A stretch of 13,859 bases of DNA from the NCBI GenBank assembly GCA_964597075.1, contig CAZQXC010000066.1, positions 1 through 13,859 on the forward strand. The letters run 5' to 3'. The notes under the pieces were generated by a model. That model saw nothing but the letters and a program-made list of their open reading frames with translations. It searched no databases and was not told where the DNA came from. This document shows positions 1-9,700 of this stretch, piece by piece. Source of the DNA: UBA2336 sp964597075. Lineage in GTDB: Bacteria; Bacteroidota; Bacteroidia; Cytophagales; Cyclobacteriaceae. The translations under genes were made by a program, and so were the position numbers. The first letter of the stretch is position 1; every line of letters begins with the position of its first letter.

Positions 1-98
1 TCAAAACAATATAAGGATTATTTATGAATTTAGGGGTGTTTACGGATATACAATATAATTTCTACTATAAAGAGAAAAAAAAATAAATTTCATGATTT

Positions 99-1368
99 TT
101 AATTTTGATTACCACATGAAAATAGTAATACATCTAAATCATCATTTTTATTTTTGGCGTGGAGTTGACAATATTCCTCATTATTAAAAATACTGCCGGC
201 AAACACAAATAAGTTCTTTAGCCTTTCTGTCTCCTTTTCAACGCTTCCAAGTTGCTTGAGCTCCCATTTTTTTGTGCCGTTAGCATAGGGATACAAAAAA
301 TTATAAGCATCTTTAATACCTCCTACACCATTTGGTTTATAATTCCATAAATCGACCCCTAATTTTTCCCCATGATATGCTAATATGGTAAACGCTTTTA
401 AATTCATAAGACTATAAGATAACGACTTTGTTCTAGCTAATTCCTGAGGCTGTTCCCCATCTTCAGATATTTGATCGGCAATACGGGCTGTTTTTACATT
501 TTCTAATACTTTTTTTCGTCATTTACTAAATTCAAAAAGCGCAAAATACTTACATGCTGTACATCATACCAAGTTGCGTGGTTATTTTTGGTATTCCTTT
601 CAAAAATTCCATTTTCGCTAGTATCGAGCTAAATTAAATATTCTAAGAACCAAGATCTTAATGTTGACTAGTAATTTTATCTATGGCATTTTTATATTCC
701 AAAATTTCAATAGTTGTAATGATATTCGTAATCCCAGTAAACTCAATAATTCCAATACCCCTGCCATTATTTGTTCCGGGAAGACCTTGAGCATAATTTA
801 GATTAGGATTCATTTTAGTATCTGAGTTTATAAACCATACCTTTAGTAACTCAACTGCTTTTTTCTTATATTTTTTATCATCTGAAAAAAAATAGGCTGA
901 GCCTAATTTATATGTGTTAGCAAACATTTTATCTTTTCGGGGCTCATCAACATTTTCACCACGTGTTAAAGGGTTTATTTCTCCATCTCTTCGAATCCAT
1001 CGTAAACCATCAGTTTTTTCAGGATCTGGCCACCAACAAGGACCAAGACTCAAATAATCATGTTTATCACCACTAACAGGTATTTGGGTTTTGTTTGCTA
1101 CGCTAAACGGTCCTTCCAATAAAGCTTGATCTGCATTTTTCAATAGTTTTTTATATGCAGGCAAAAACCTATTATTCTTTTTTTGAATTTGGATTTTAGC
1201 ATTACTAATAATCTCAAAATCTAAATTGGTAAAAACAGGTTTATTTTTATTTTGATTAACAAAATATGCAACCTTAGCATTCTTATAACAATCCTTAGAA
1301 GTCATTATATATCCCGAAAAAGTCACTAGAATTGAAACAGTAATTACTATTACTAATCTTTTTGTCAT
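99..1368 (-). pseudogene. Broken alginate_lyase-superfamily (PF05426, PL5/PL38-like) lyase
   Basis: Intact members of this family are exported polyuronate lyases of about 400 residues that cut glucuronan- or alginate-type chains by beta-elimination. The remains lie in three reading frames. Frame one (1368-658, 236 residues) has a hydrophobic N-terminus, then HDYLSLGPCWWPDP (103-116), IRRDGEINP and MNPNLNYAQG (186-195). It shifts frame near 667-673. Frame two (about 666-517) reads SWFLEYLI, a TAG stop at 629-631, then LDTSENG, and KNNHATWYDVQ at about 587-557, the segment that carries active-site residues in this family. It shifts again at a run of seven T (510-516). Frame three (about 509-99) reads QPQELARTKS, then MNLKAFTILA and DLWNYKPNG. 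The order and spacing match one ancestral gene of about 420 residues. The TAG stands where relatives have Trp (TGG to TAG). As read, no complete enzyme can be made. It is the last gene of the run, 12 bases after the conserved tail of the previous broken lyase. The family name does not prove an alginate substrate. Confidence 0.85.
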
Positions 1369-1380
1369 AATAAATTTGTT

Positions 1381-1870
1381 TTAGTAATTAACACTGTCAT
1401 ATGTTGTTCCAATACGCATAGTGTTAAATCAGTATTAATTCTATAATACAAGCATTCTCGTTATATGCCCCCCTTTTTGGATATACCTCTTTACCATCAT
1501 TTGTTTTGTTATATGCGGTTTTACTATCTGCACTTAAAACAACTTGATAATCTTGAAAAACACTATTTGATAAGGTTTGTTGCTCACCATTGAAACAAAA
1601 TTGGATTTCTCCAATGAACCTGTTATTGTTAGGATCAAAGTCTTTATCCATTTTTATACCTATCACAAAAGTTACCCATTCATTGGGTAGGCTACTACCT
1701 TTACAAAGGGCCGTTAACTCTTTCTCAGGATCAGCAAACCGTAAAACTTCATTTTTTATCGGTGGCTCTTCACTACTTATTTCTTCTTCAATATCCGGTA
1801 ATCGGGTTTCTAAGCCGGTGCATCCTAAAAAAAGAAAACAACCTATTAAAATCAATGACCTTTTAAATAT
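1381..1870 (-). pseudogene. Remnant of a lipoprotein polysaccharide lyase (jelly-roll type)
   Basis: The open frame covers 1855-1424 (143 codons from a TTG). It encodes a lipoprotein signal with lipobox FLGC, an acidic linker (DIEEEISSEEPP), and a segment that resembles the C-terminal half of heparin-lyase-I-like jelly-roll lyases: NEWVTFVIGIK, GEIQFCFNGE and VYPKRGAYNENAC. The frame ends at TAA 1424-1426. The next frame continues with TMRIGTTYDSVNY and stops at 1381-1383. Removing one base from the AAA run at 1426-1428 would join the two, so I call a one-base insertion. There is no ATG: codons for IFKRS lie in frame upstream of the TTG and supply the positive signal-peptide start, and an ATA at 1868-1870 sits where ATG would be expected. 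The domain is only about half the normal length, so an internal deletion seems to have removed its first half. The family match is by eye and could be wrong; the frame break itself is well supported. It follows the GH105 gene closely and was probably co-transcribed with it. Confidence 0.6.
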
Positions 1871-1883
1871 TTTCTAAGGGTTT

Positions 1884-3023
1884 TTATCTTAATTTCAAAA
1901 TTTCACTACCTGCCAATAAATAAGCACCTGTACCATAGTTTTGCCAGCTATCAATGGTTGCAGGTTCTGGGCTTGCACCAATATTTTGGACCCATCCAAC
2001 CATCCCGTTTTCTTGTTGACACTTTTTCAAGGCTTCCCATGCTTTTTCAACTGATGGCTTATATTCCTTAGCCTCCAAAATACCATTATTGATACCCCAT
2101 GCCATAGCAAACGTATAAAAACCGCTACCGCTAACCTCCCCGTGATCAAATGATTCAGGAGATAGCAAACTAGTTCGCCACAGACCATCTTCATGTTGTA
2201 ATTCTTTAATTTTATTAGCCATTTCTTTATAGAGGTTTACATAAAAATCACGATGTTGATAGTCTTTTGGCATATCTTCAAGAATAAGTGCTAACCCTCC
2301 TAAAACCCATCCATTGCCTCTTGCCCAAAAGATTTTTTTTCCATTTTCCTCCTTTAAGTCTTTTTTATTTACTCCCCATTGATAGTTCATGTCACGAGCA
2401 AAAAGCTTTTCTTCTTTATCGTACAAAAGAGTATAGGTTTCCATATAATACCTATGCATTTCGTCAAGATATTTATTATCCTTAGTATGTTTGGCATATA
2501 AAGTAAGTACCGGAGGCGCCATAAATAGAGCGTCACACCACCACCATAGAATTTTTTTGAATTCTTGTTTGTCTGTCCCATCTTTCCATGGGTTAGGTTC
2601 AAAAAGGTGGTTTTGAATAAACGTATCGGTAGGTTTAAGATCTACATAATTTTTACGAGGGTCATTCATTACTAGATATAAATACCCGTATGAAACTGTT
2701 ATATCGTCGGCGTGATAAAATCGATTATGTGTATTCCAGTTATTGCGATATCCTACATTTTTTAATGCTGCTAAAAAAACTTGATTTTTGGTAGCATCAT
2801 AAGCTCTTGTTATTCCAATTTGATAAGCACCATTGGTCCAGTCAGTAGGTGATATAGCAAATATAGGGTGATCCTCTTGCCATTCTAAAGCTTTTATCAT
2901 TGAAACTATATTAGTTTTTGGCTCTTTTTCTACTTGGGTTTGAGCATTAGCTTTTGTATTGTTGCAAGATTGAAAAAAGGTTAAAACTCCTACTGCTAAT
3001 AAAATTATATTATGCTTTTTCAT
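1884..3023 (-). CDS. GH105 unsaturated uronyl hydrolase (exported, probable lipoprotein)
   Basis: GH105 enzymes remove the 4,5-unsaturated uronic acid that a lyase leaves at the non-reducing end of rhamnogalacturonan, ulvan or related oligosaccharides. The 379 residues match the family's usual length and (alpha/alpha)6 barrel. Visible motifs are YHADDITVSYGYLYL (103-117), WWWCDALFMAPP (160-171, with D164 the likely catalytic Asp), WARGNGWVLGGLAL (233-246), SGSGFYTFAMAWG (298-310) and YGTGAYLLAGSE near the end. The N-terminus is a signal peptide ending FFQSC (Cys20). This is an imperfect lipobox, so periplasmic release after ANA (25-27) is an alternative. The ATG at 3023 lies 17 bases after the GH3 stop, which points to one operon. 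The product should act on lyase products, yet both lyase-like genes just downstream are broken, so its substrate must come from another enzyme or cell. The exact uronyl linkage cannot be read from the sequence. Confidence 0.93.
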   Translation of the reverse strand: MKKHNIILLAVGVLTFFQSCNNTKANAQTQVEKEPKTNIVSMIKALEWQEDHPIFAISPTDWTNGAYQIGITRAYDATKNQVFLAALKNVGYRNNWNTHNRFYHADDITVSYGYLYLVMNDPRKNYVDLKPTDTFIQNHLFEPNPWKDGTDKQEFKKILWWWCDALFMAPPVLTLYAKHTKDNKYLDEMHRYYMETYTLLYDKEEKLFARDMNYQWGVNKKDLKEENGKKIFWARGNGWVLGGLALILEDMPKDYQHRDFYVNLYKEMANKIKELQHEDGLWRTSLLSPESFDHGEVSGSGFYTFAMAWGINNGILEAKEYKPSVEKAWEALKKCQQENGMVGWVQNIGASPEPATIDSWQNYGTGAYLLAGSEILKLR

Positions 3024-3040
3024 GCTTTAAAATGATTTTA

Positions 3041-5320
3041 TTATTTGTTTAGTTTAAAAGATACTGAGTTTTTAGTTTTTGACGAAGGCCCTATGAATAC
3101 TTTATAATCTCCAGCTTCTAGGGTTTTTTCCATTTTTAATCCTGTAAATTCCAACATTTTTGGAGTGATGGTAAAACTCACGGTTTTGGTTTCGCCCGGA
3201 TTTAACGCTATTTTATCAAAACCTTTTAGCTCTTTATCGGGTCTTGTTACCGAACCTATTACGTCTTTAAGATACATTTGCACCACCTCTTTGGCTTTTA
3301 CACTTCCAGTATTAGTGACTTCTACACTTACAGTTATTTCTGTTTTTGGTGTTAATTCTGCATTCGATATTTTTAAATTTGAATATTTGAAAGTGGTATA
3401 ACTCAATCCGTATCCAAATGGATATAATGGGCCGTTTTCCATAAATAAATAGCCTTTTTTGTTGTTTATTTCTTTCACTGAATAATGAAATGGTATTTGC
3501 CCAATAGACCTAGGAATCGTTACTGGGGATTTTCCTGATGGCGAAATATCTCCAAAAATAATTTTAGCCAAAGACTCATCTCCAAATTCACTTAAATCCC
3601 ATGCATCCAAAATAGCGTCTGCTTGCTCAGAGATGACGTTAATAGATAAGGTTCTTCTGTGTTTTAAAACTACGATAGTCGGTTTTCCAAGAGCTTTGAT
3701 TTTGGTCATCAATTCGTCTTGAGCACCCACTGGGTCAATAGTAGCTCGATCACCCAGTGCACTGTTAAAGAAGGCCTCTTTTGAGGTAAACTCATCTCCC
3801 CCTAAAAACAGTACTACAATATCTGATTGTTTTGCTATGTTTAATAATTTTTCAATTCCAGCATTGTTGTCTTCAATTAGATTAGGGACATCTGGATTTT
3901 CATCTGTAAGTTTAAAACCTTTTTCAGCAACAAAGGACGTGTTAGTTCCTGCTACCTCTTGAAAGGCTGCCAATGTACTGTCTCTTACTAGAGGTCCTAA
4001 CAAGGCTATTTTTTTATTAGTTGCTTTTGAAAGTGGCAATGCTTGATTGTCATTTTTTAATAAAATAATAGATTCCAAATCAACTTCTTTAGCTAAAGCC
4101 AAAGACGATGCTTTTCTAACATTTGCCACGCCCTCCAAATCTATATATGGACTATCAAAAAGCCCTAAAATAAATTTGGTGCGTAATACACGTCTAGCCG
4201 CTTTATCAATAAGTTTCTCTATTTCTGGGTTTTTATTAACCATTTCTGGTAGATATGAGTACGCATCCTCAGCGTATAAATCGATATCTACACCAGCCGT
4301 CAATCCCATTAATGCCGCAGCTTCGGGAGATTCTGCCACTTTCATAAAATAAAACAAACGCCCAATATCATTAGCATCGGATACTACATAACCTTCAAAT
4401 CCCCATTGGTCACGCAAAACCCCATTAAGCAGTTCTGGGTTTCCATGGCTGGCAATACCATTTAAATCACCATGTGATGCCATAATCCCCAAGGACTTTG
4501 CATCTTTAACAACGGCTTCAAAAGGAGGATAAATTTCATCAATTAAAGTGCGTTCAGAAATTTCTATAGCTGCGAAGTTTGTCCCTCCTAACACTTGTCC
4601 GTATCCTGCAAAATGTTTTGCCACAGCACCAATGTGCGTGCCGTTTCCTAAACCTTCATAATCACCTTGAACACCTTTTACAGCATTGGTGACCATTTGA
4701 GTGGTTAAATAGGTATCCTCTCCGAAGGCTTCGCTCATTCTACCAAAACGGGGGTCGCGAACTATATCTGCTTCTGGTGAATGGCACATGTGCATCCCTC
4801 GTAAGCGAGCTTCTCTACCAACCACATCCCACATGCGCTTTACCAAACTTGGGTTGAAAGATGCCGCAGATGTGAGAGGTCTTCCAAATACTGTACATCC
4901 CTCGGCATCAACACCATTATAAGATTCGGTTACAAATAACGCTGGAATACCCCATCGGTTATGTTCAATAATATATTTTTGAAGCTCGTTATTAAGTTTA
5001 GCAGCTACCAACGGACTGATATGCTCTCCTGGGTTTTTGATGCCTGCAATCCCTAATTTCAATTTTTCCACTACCCGATCTGATAATTTTAAATTGCCTT
5101 TTTCATCTGATTCTACGCCTATATTAGCATGAAAAATACGCATTTGTGCCACTTTTTCTTCCACTGACAGTAATGGCAACAAGGCATCAACGCGTTCGTC
5201 TATGGAAAGAGAAGCATCTTTATAGTCTTTAGCGATGGATTTATTGTTTTGTGAAACAGATTTACATGAGCTCAACAAAAAGACAATGGCCACAAGAGGT
5301 AATAAAAGTAATTTATTCAT
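3041..5320 (-). CDS. GH3 beta-glycosidase lipoprotein (glucosidase/xylosidase type)
   Basis: GH3 enzymes remove beta-linked glucose, xylose or related sugars from chain ends with retention of configuration. The 759-residue protein has the complete usual layout: a lipoprotein signal (LLSSC, Cys19), an N-terminal TIM-barrel domain with RDPRFGRMSEAFGED (188-202), the KHF motif (235-237) and the nucleophile Asp315 in YVVSDANDIG, then the alpha/beta sandwich (about 410-600) with TSKEAF and GDRATIDPVGAQDEL. A PFGYGLSYTTFKYS segment (634-647) leads into a C-terminal fibronectin-III-like domain (about 650-755). No PA14 insert is seen. Three usually conserved spots in the second domain differ from what I expect: RRT (555-557) where NGRP-type loops are common, WDLSE (574-578) for W-Y-x-G-E/Q, and GDESLA for GGxAxA. 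The start lies 9 bases after the GH43 stop, so the two are certainly co-transcribed. Sugar specificity (glucose, xylose or other) is not decided by these motifs. Confidence 0.94.
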   Translation of the reverse strand: MNKLLLLPLVAIVFLLSSCKSVSQNNKSIAKDYKDASLSIDERVDALLPLLSVEEKVAQMRIFHANIGVESDEKGNLKLSDRVVEKLKLGIAGIKNPGEHISPLVAAKLNNELQKYIIEHNRWGIPALFVTESYNGVDAEGCTVFGRPLTSAASFNPSLVKRMWDVVGREARLRGMHMCHSPEADIVRDPRFGRMSEAFGEDTYLTTQMVTNAVKGVQGDYEGLGNGTHIGAVAKHFAGYGQVLGGTNFAAIEISERTLIDEIYPPFEAVVKDAKSLGIMASHGDLNGIASHGNPELLNGVLRDQWGFEGYVVSDANDIGRLFYFMKVAESPEAAALMGLTAGVDIDLYAEDAYSYLPEMVNKNPEIEKLIDKAARRVLRTKFILGLFDSPYIDLEGVANVRKASSLALAKEVDLESIILLKNDNQALPLSKATNKKIALLGPLVRDSTLAAFQEVAGTNTSFVAEKGFKLTDENPDVPNLIEDNNAGIEKLLNIAKQSDIVVLFLGGDEFTSKEAFFNSALGDRATIDPVGAQDELMTKIKALGKPTIVVLKHRRTLSINVISEQADAILDAWDLSEFGDESLAKIIFGDISPSGKSPVTIPRSIGQIPFHYSVKEINNKKGYLFMENGPLYPFGYGLSYTTFKYSNLKISNAELTPKTEITVSVEVTNTGSVKAKEVVQMYLKDVIGSVTRPDKELKGFDKIALNPGETKTVSFTITPKMLEFTGLKMEKTLEAGDYKVFIGPSSKTKNSVSFKLNK

Positions 5321-5329
5321 GATATTATT

Positions 5330-6682
5330 TTAATTTTTACTGGTTTTGAATTCAAAGCGATTCAACATTAAAGATTGACCTTCTATCCCTTTAAACACTA
5401 AACAAATGGACTGTTTGTCCTTGAGGTTTTTTGTACTAAACTGTCTATTTTGAAACGTATGGATGTCATTTTTAGGAACATTACAAGTGAATAATAGTTC
5501 TCCATTAGGAGCATCTTCTCTAACTTCCACGTCGACCATGGCATCCGTTAACACTTCCAATTCTAAAATAGTTTTATCCTTAAGGTTTTTTATATTTGGA
5601 TACACCACATAGCTATCATTATTAAGAGGTTGTATTGAAAAACCACCTAAGGTATTTTGCACTTTTTTTAAGTTTTTTGATTTAAAATAATCCTCACCTT
5701 CTATGCTTCCTCTATTTGCGTCATATTGACCAACACCTACACCATCTACTCGTATGGTTGCCATTTCGCCATTTTCTTTATAATGGATATAGCTTATAAA
5801 AGAGTCTCTGAAATAACGGTTTTCAGTTTGACTTATATCGCAATACACATAATACCATTGATTATGCCATTCAAAAAAAGAACCATGGCGTCCTTGTAAA
5901 AACCCGTTTGGCCATGTAGGCGCATCATAGCCCTCTGCAAAACTTTCTTCTTTCATAATGGTGTCCTTATAATCATAAGGACCATACAAATTATCGGACA
6001 TAGCGTAGAAACAACCCCACGAGAGATAGTATTTTCCATTGAATTGATGAACAAAAGGTTTATCATCCGTTGGCATGTCCTTATTTTTTCCGTCTGGATT
6101 ATAAGGTCCTCTAGGATTATTAATAACTATTTTTTTTGGGGTTTCGGCCAAGCTAATCATATCGCTATTCAATTTTGCGATATAATAATCCCAAACTCCA
6201 AAAATGATATAATGTTCGTCATTCTCCTCAAAAATAGCCATGTCATATTCGTGGGTTGGTGTTAAATCTGAAGTTAATAATGGTTTACCCAACGGGTCTT
6301 TCCATGGCCCAACTGGTGTATCACCGACTACAACACCCGTTTGTTCATTCATTTCAGAAAAATACCAATAATATTTCCCGTTTTTATATCCAACATCGGT
6401 TGCCCAACAACCATTAAAATTAGCTCCTATATAAGTGTCCTCAGGTTTTAAGACACTTCGTTCTGTCCAATTTACTAGATCTGGAGATGACCAAGCCCAC
6501 CAATCTTCCATAACAAAACCTTTGTTATCAATAGATTTATCATGAGAGGCATAAACGTATGCCGTATCTTTAAAAATATGTATGTGCGGATCGTTTAATC
6601 CCTTGTTTGGAACGATAGGGTTTTGTGAAAACCCTAATTGAAAGCATCCAACAAGGCATACTATTATAATTTTATTTTTCAT
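5330..6682 (-). CDS. GH43-family glycosidase with CBM6-like C-terminal domain
   Basis: GH43 five-bladed beta-propeller enzymes usually remove alpha-L-arabinofuranose or beta-D-xylose by an inverting mechanism. The 450-residue product starts with a signal peptide that ends GFSQ (20). The propeller covers about 25-320: LNDPHIHIFKDTAYVYASHD (29-48) with the likely base Asp31, WWAWSSPDLVNW (61-72), YDMAIFEEND (146-155) with the likely modulating Asp147, and QGRHGSFFEWHNQWYYVY (263-280), whose His is typical of the propeller centre. From about 323 on, GSIEGEDYF and alternating beta-strands resemble a CBM6 sugar-binding domain. Odd point: where GH43 proteins normally show a Glu two residues before Pro (E-A/G-P), this one has DDKPF (206-210), so the general acid may be Asp207 or lie elsewhere. 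That may mark a separate clade with another substrate. The gene follows GH106 after 85 bases and overlaps none of its neighbours. Confidence 0.88.
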   Translation of the reverse strand: MKNKIIIVCLVGCFQLGFSQNPIVPNKGLNDPHIHIFKDTAYVYASHDKSIDNKGFVMEDWWAWSSPDLVNWTERSVLKPEDTYIGANFNGCWATDVGYKNGKYYWYFSEMNEQTGVVVGDTPVGPWKDPLGKPLLTSDLTPTHEYDMAIFEENDEHYIIFGVWDYYIAKLNSDMISLAETPKKIVINNPRGPYNPDGKNKDMPTDDKPFVHQFNGKYYLSWGCFYAMSDNLYGPYDYKDTIMKEESFAEGYDAPTWPNGFLQGRHGSFFEWHNQWYYVYCDISQTENRYFRDSFISYIHYKENGEMATIRVDGVGVGQYDANRGSIEGEDYFKSKNLKKVQNTLGGFSIQPLNNDSYVVYPNIKNLKDKTILELEVLTDAMVDVEVREDAPNGELLFTCNVPKNDIHTFQNRQFSTKNLKDKQSICLVFKGIEGQSLMLNRFEFKTSKN

Positions 6683-6767
6683 TTATGGCTTCATTTTTTT
6701 AAATTGATTTAAGAATTTTGGAATTGATAAAGAATATGTGAGTTCTTTTATTCGCGATGTTTAATTT

Positions 6768-9700
6768 TTATTCTGAATTAGGATATGTGATAACTCTACT
6801 AAACTCAATATGAACAGGTCCGACCAATCCAGATGACATTAAAGGGTCATTTTCTTTATAAAAAGGAGCCGTGGTGAAGGTTGTTCGTTTGCCAGCTGGT
6901 CTGGATTCATTATTAACGTACCATTCTGTCATATTTCCTGTTGGTCTAAAACCTTCCAACTTGTAACCATCATCATTTGGAGGATAACGCTCGTCTCCAA
7001 TCAGACTATTTGACCATTGATTGGTTATAGCTATTTCCAATTGATTATCTCCCTCAATTAAAAAATTTGTGATATCTAATTTAAAAGGTGGCATCCAGGA
7101 AATAGCAACTGGTTTGCCATTTATTTTAACTTCGGCAACAATGTAAACCTTACCTAAATCCAATAGCGCTTTAGTGTGTGAATTAACCTGAGCTCTATTT
7201 AATTTAATTGTTTTGGTATACTTTGCGGTTCCACTATAATACTTGATAGAATCCTTTTTGTGGTCTTTCCAATCAATTAAGGGATCTATCTTTATTTTTC
7301 CTCCATAACCACTTTCTCTATTAAAAGCGACATTCCAACTTCCATCAATCTTAAACGGCTTAGGAATATTAGATACATTCATTTTCCATTTTTTCTCATT
7401 AGACAATGGTATTTCATAGTCACCATTTACCAAAACATTGGCAGTAAACATCTTGTTTTTAGAAAAAGAGAAATCTATATTTTCGTGAGAATTTGTTATT
7501 GCCTCCATGTTAGTGGAAGATTCTCTAAAAACAACAAAAATAGATTCAGCTGCATTGAGCTTTATAGTTGTTTTGGTAATCTCACCTTTAGTTATAAAAT
7601 CTGCTTTTTTAATTATGGCTCCTGTCATAGGATTCCATAATTCTGGAATTTTATTGCTTACTCTAAAAGATAAATCAAATGTTTTTGTAGCACTCGAATC
7701 TGCATTGAAAAAGAAATAAATATCTTCTTTCTCAGTTTTTCTATGAATATAATCAATGGCCTCTCCATTGTTGACTATTAAATCTGGTGTGATCCTGTTT
7801 GTTGATAAAACAGTGTTCCAATCCGTAAAATCATCTTCCATTATAGACGATAGTTGGGATTGGAGTTCAGAGAATTCATTTTTATCGGCTTCACTTTTGT
7901 TATAACCCGCTAATTTTTGTGGTACAACACCCATTACTGGTATGCCACTGTTAGCTATATCTAAAATCCTTTTTAAAGAACTTAATGATATCACCTCTGT
8001 ATTTGTAAGCATTAGCAATTTATACGCTGTACCTTCAGGAAGCACTAGTTTATTGTTCCTTATCTTAATTCGATTGACCAAAACATCAGTATTCACATTA
8101 TCAAAATTGATGGTTTTTGGAATTTCTGGTTTAAATTCATTTCTATAATAACTTCCATTTGGCGTCCCTTCACCAACGTACACCAATAGATCTGACACTG
8201 GGTTTCCTTGCCGAAGCAAGTAGGAGCCTCTGGCTATATATTTAAACCAAGCAGCCCCTGCATTTTTCCACCATGTTTGCGTTCTGTCAAAATGAAAGCC
8301 CCAATTGTTCATGGTCATACCAGGTTCCACATTTGGATTTGCTTGATGTACAAAACGATGAAACATAAACTCATTAATATCGTAGGTCCACGCCAAATCA
8401 CCTGAAGTTTTTGCCATAGCTGGATTTCCTTTCCAATTTATTTCTGGCGTTGATGTAAAAGATTCTGCAGAAATAACTGGTTTCCCATAAATATGTGCTG
8501 AAGATACTGCCGAAGCGGTTTGGATTATGCGTCGGTTCATCCAAAATTCCCCCATAGGAATATCTGTTTTCCCTCCAATATCCAAATCATTTAAAGGGCC
8601 AAATCCGTATGGTTCTATATAACTTTTTAAGCCTACTGCATTGCATAATTCCGTAAAATATGCGAAGTAATTTTCAGTCATCAAATTAGAAATCACATCA
8701 CGATAATCTGAGAGAACAGCTTCAGAAGTTTCTGGATTTTCAACAAATCTACCAGCAATCAAAGGTAAAAATGACAACATATCATATCCTTTTTCAGAAG
8801 AAAAAATAGCATCAAAATCATCTGTCCAATTTTGCCCACCTATTTCATAACTATCAATTTCAATATACTGTAAGGCATTTGGAGCTAAGGATTTAACATT
8901 CTTGATAACCTTTTTCACAAAACCATCAAAGAAGTTTTTAATTGCTTTTCTGTTTAGTTTATCAACTTCTAAACCTCGTCCTGCATCAGAAGCTGGATTA
9001 TTAAAAGCCCCGGTTGATGTATAGCCAAAACGTAAAACGGTCCACTTACTTTCTGAGAGTTTTGTATTTAATCTCCCATTTACATCCATGAATTCTGTTA
9101 GGTTCTTAATATTGGATTTATCAATAATCATATCGCTTTTAGGTAAACCTATAGGTGCTAATTTATCGTATTCAGTTCTAGCTATAGCGGTTCTGCCCAA
9201 AGGGTTATTAATAAAATAATTAGAAGTTAGCTGTATGTCTTTAAGAGTAGTTTCTTGATTGAATTTTAACCTAAAATATTTTGAATTGATAGGTTCGAAA
9301 TGATCATTGATAGCCCATTTGCCTTTACCTGTTCGCACTTTGAATAAATCTCGTACATCTTCAAAGTTATTTCCGTCTTCAGAAACTTGTAACACCGCTT
9401 TTGTATGACGATCATTGAAAATTATTTTTGCTGACTGTATAGTTTTAGGGGAGTTATACGAAAACTGAATCCATGGGTCTTGGTTGTCTATTTTCTGTAA
9501 TAGTGATTCACCATCAATTTTCCCGTCAAAAATAATTGAGATATCAAGTGCTTTGTCAGATGCCGTAATTGTGGGTTGATTTTGAATATCATCTAACTCT
9601 GAAGCTAATGATGGATAGGCAATAACTGCAATATCTTTATAAAACCCTTCTCGTTTGGTAGGTTCTTTTAATTGGATATTGACATGACCCCCATCTATAA

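Noticed and set aside
99..407. A separate small 102-codon gene starting with MNLKAF
   Set aside because: The same frame continues upstream without a stop through QPQELARTKS, and these residues are the C-terminal part of the lyase family, so the Met is internal.
99..1368. Reading the locus as an alginate PUL because of the alginate_lyase domain
   Set aside because: The superfamily also contains glucuronan-type lyases, and the other genes (GH78, GH106, GH105) point to rhamnose and unsaturated uronates, not to alginate.
1590..1877. Plus-strand open frame of 95 codons
   Set aside because: It lies antisense to the lyase remnant, has no family resemblance and no gene-like context; it is a shadow of the minus-strand coding sequence.
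2387..2602. Minus-strand open frame of 71 codons inside the GH105 gene
   Set aside because: It is in another frame of a gene with strong family motifs through this region, so it is not an independent gene.
4047..4352. Plus-strand open frame of 101 codons opposite GH3
   Set aside because: It is antisense to conserved GH3 sequence and encodes no recognisable protein; other plus-strand frames in the window were set aside for the same reason.
6729..6748. Inverted repeat AAAGAA...TTCTTT with an 8-base loop in the GH106-GH43 gap
   Set aside because: Six A/T-rich base pairs are expected by chance in such DNA, and there is no U run to support a terminator.
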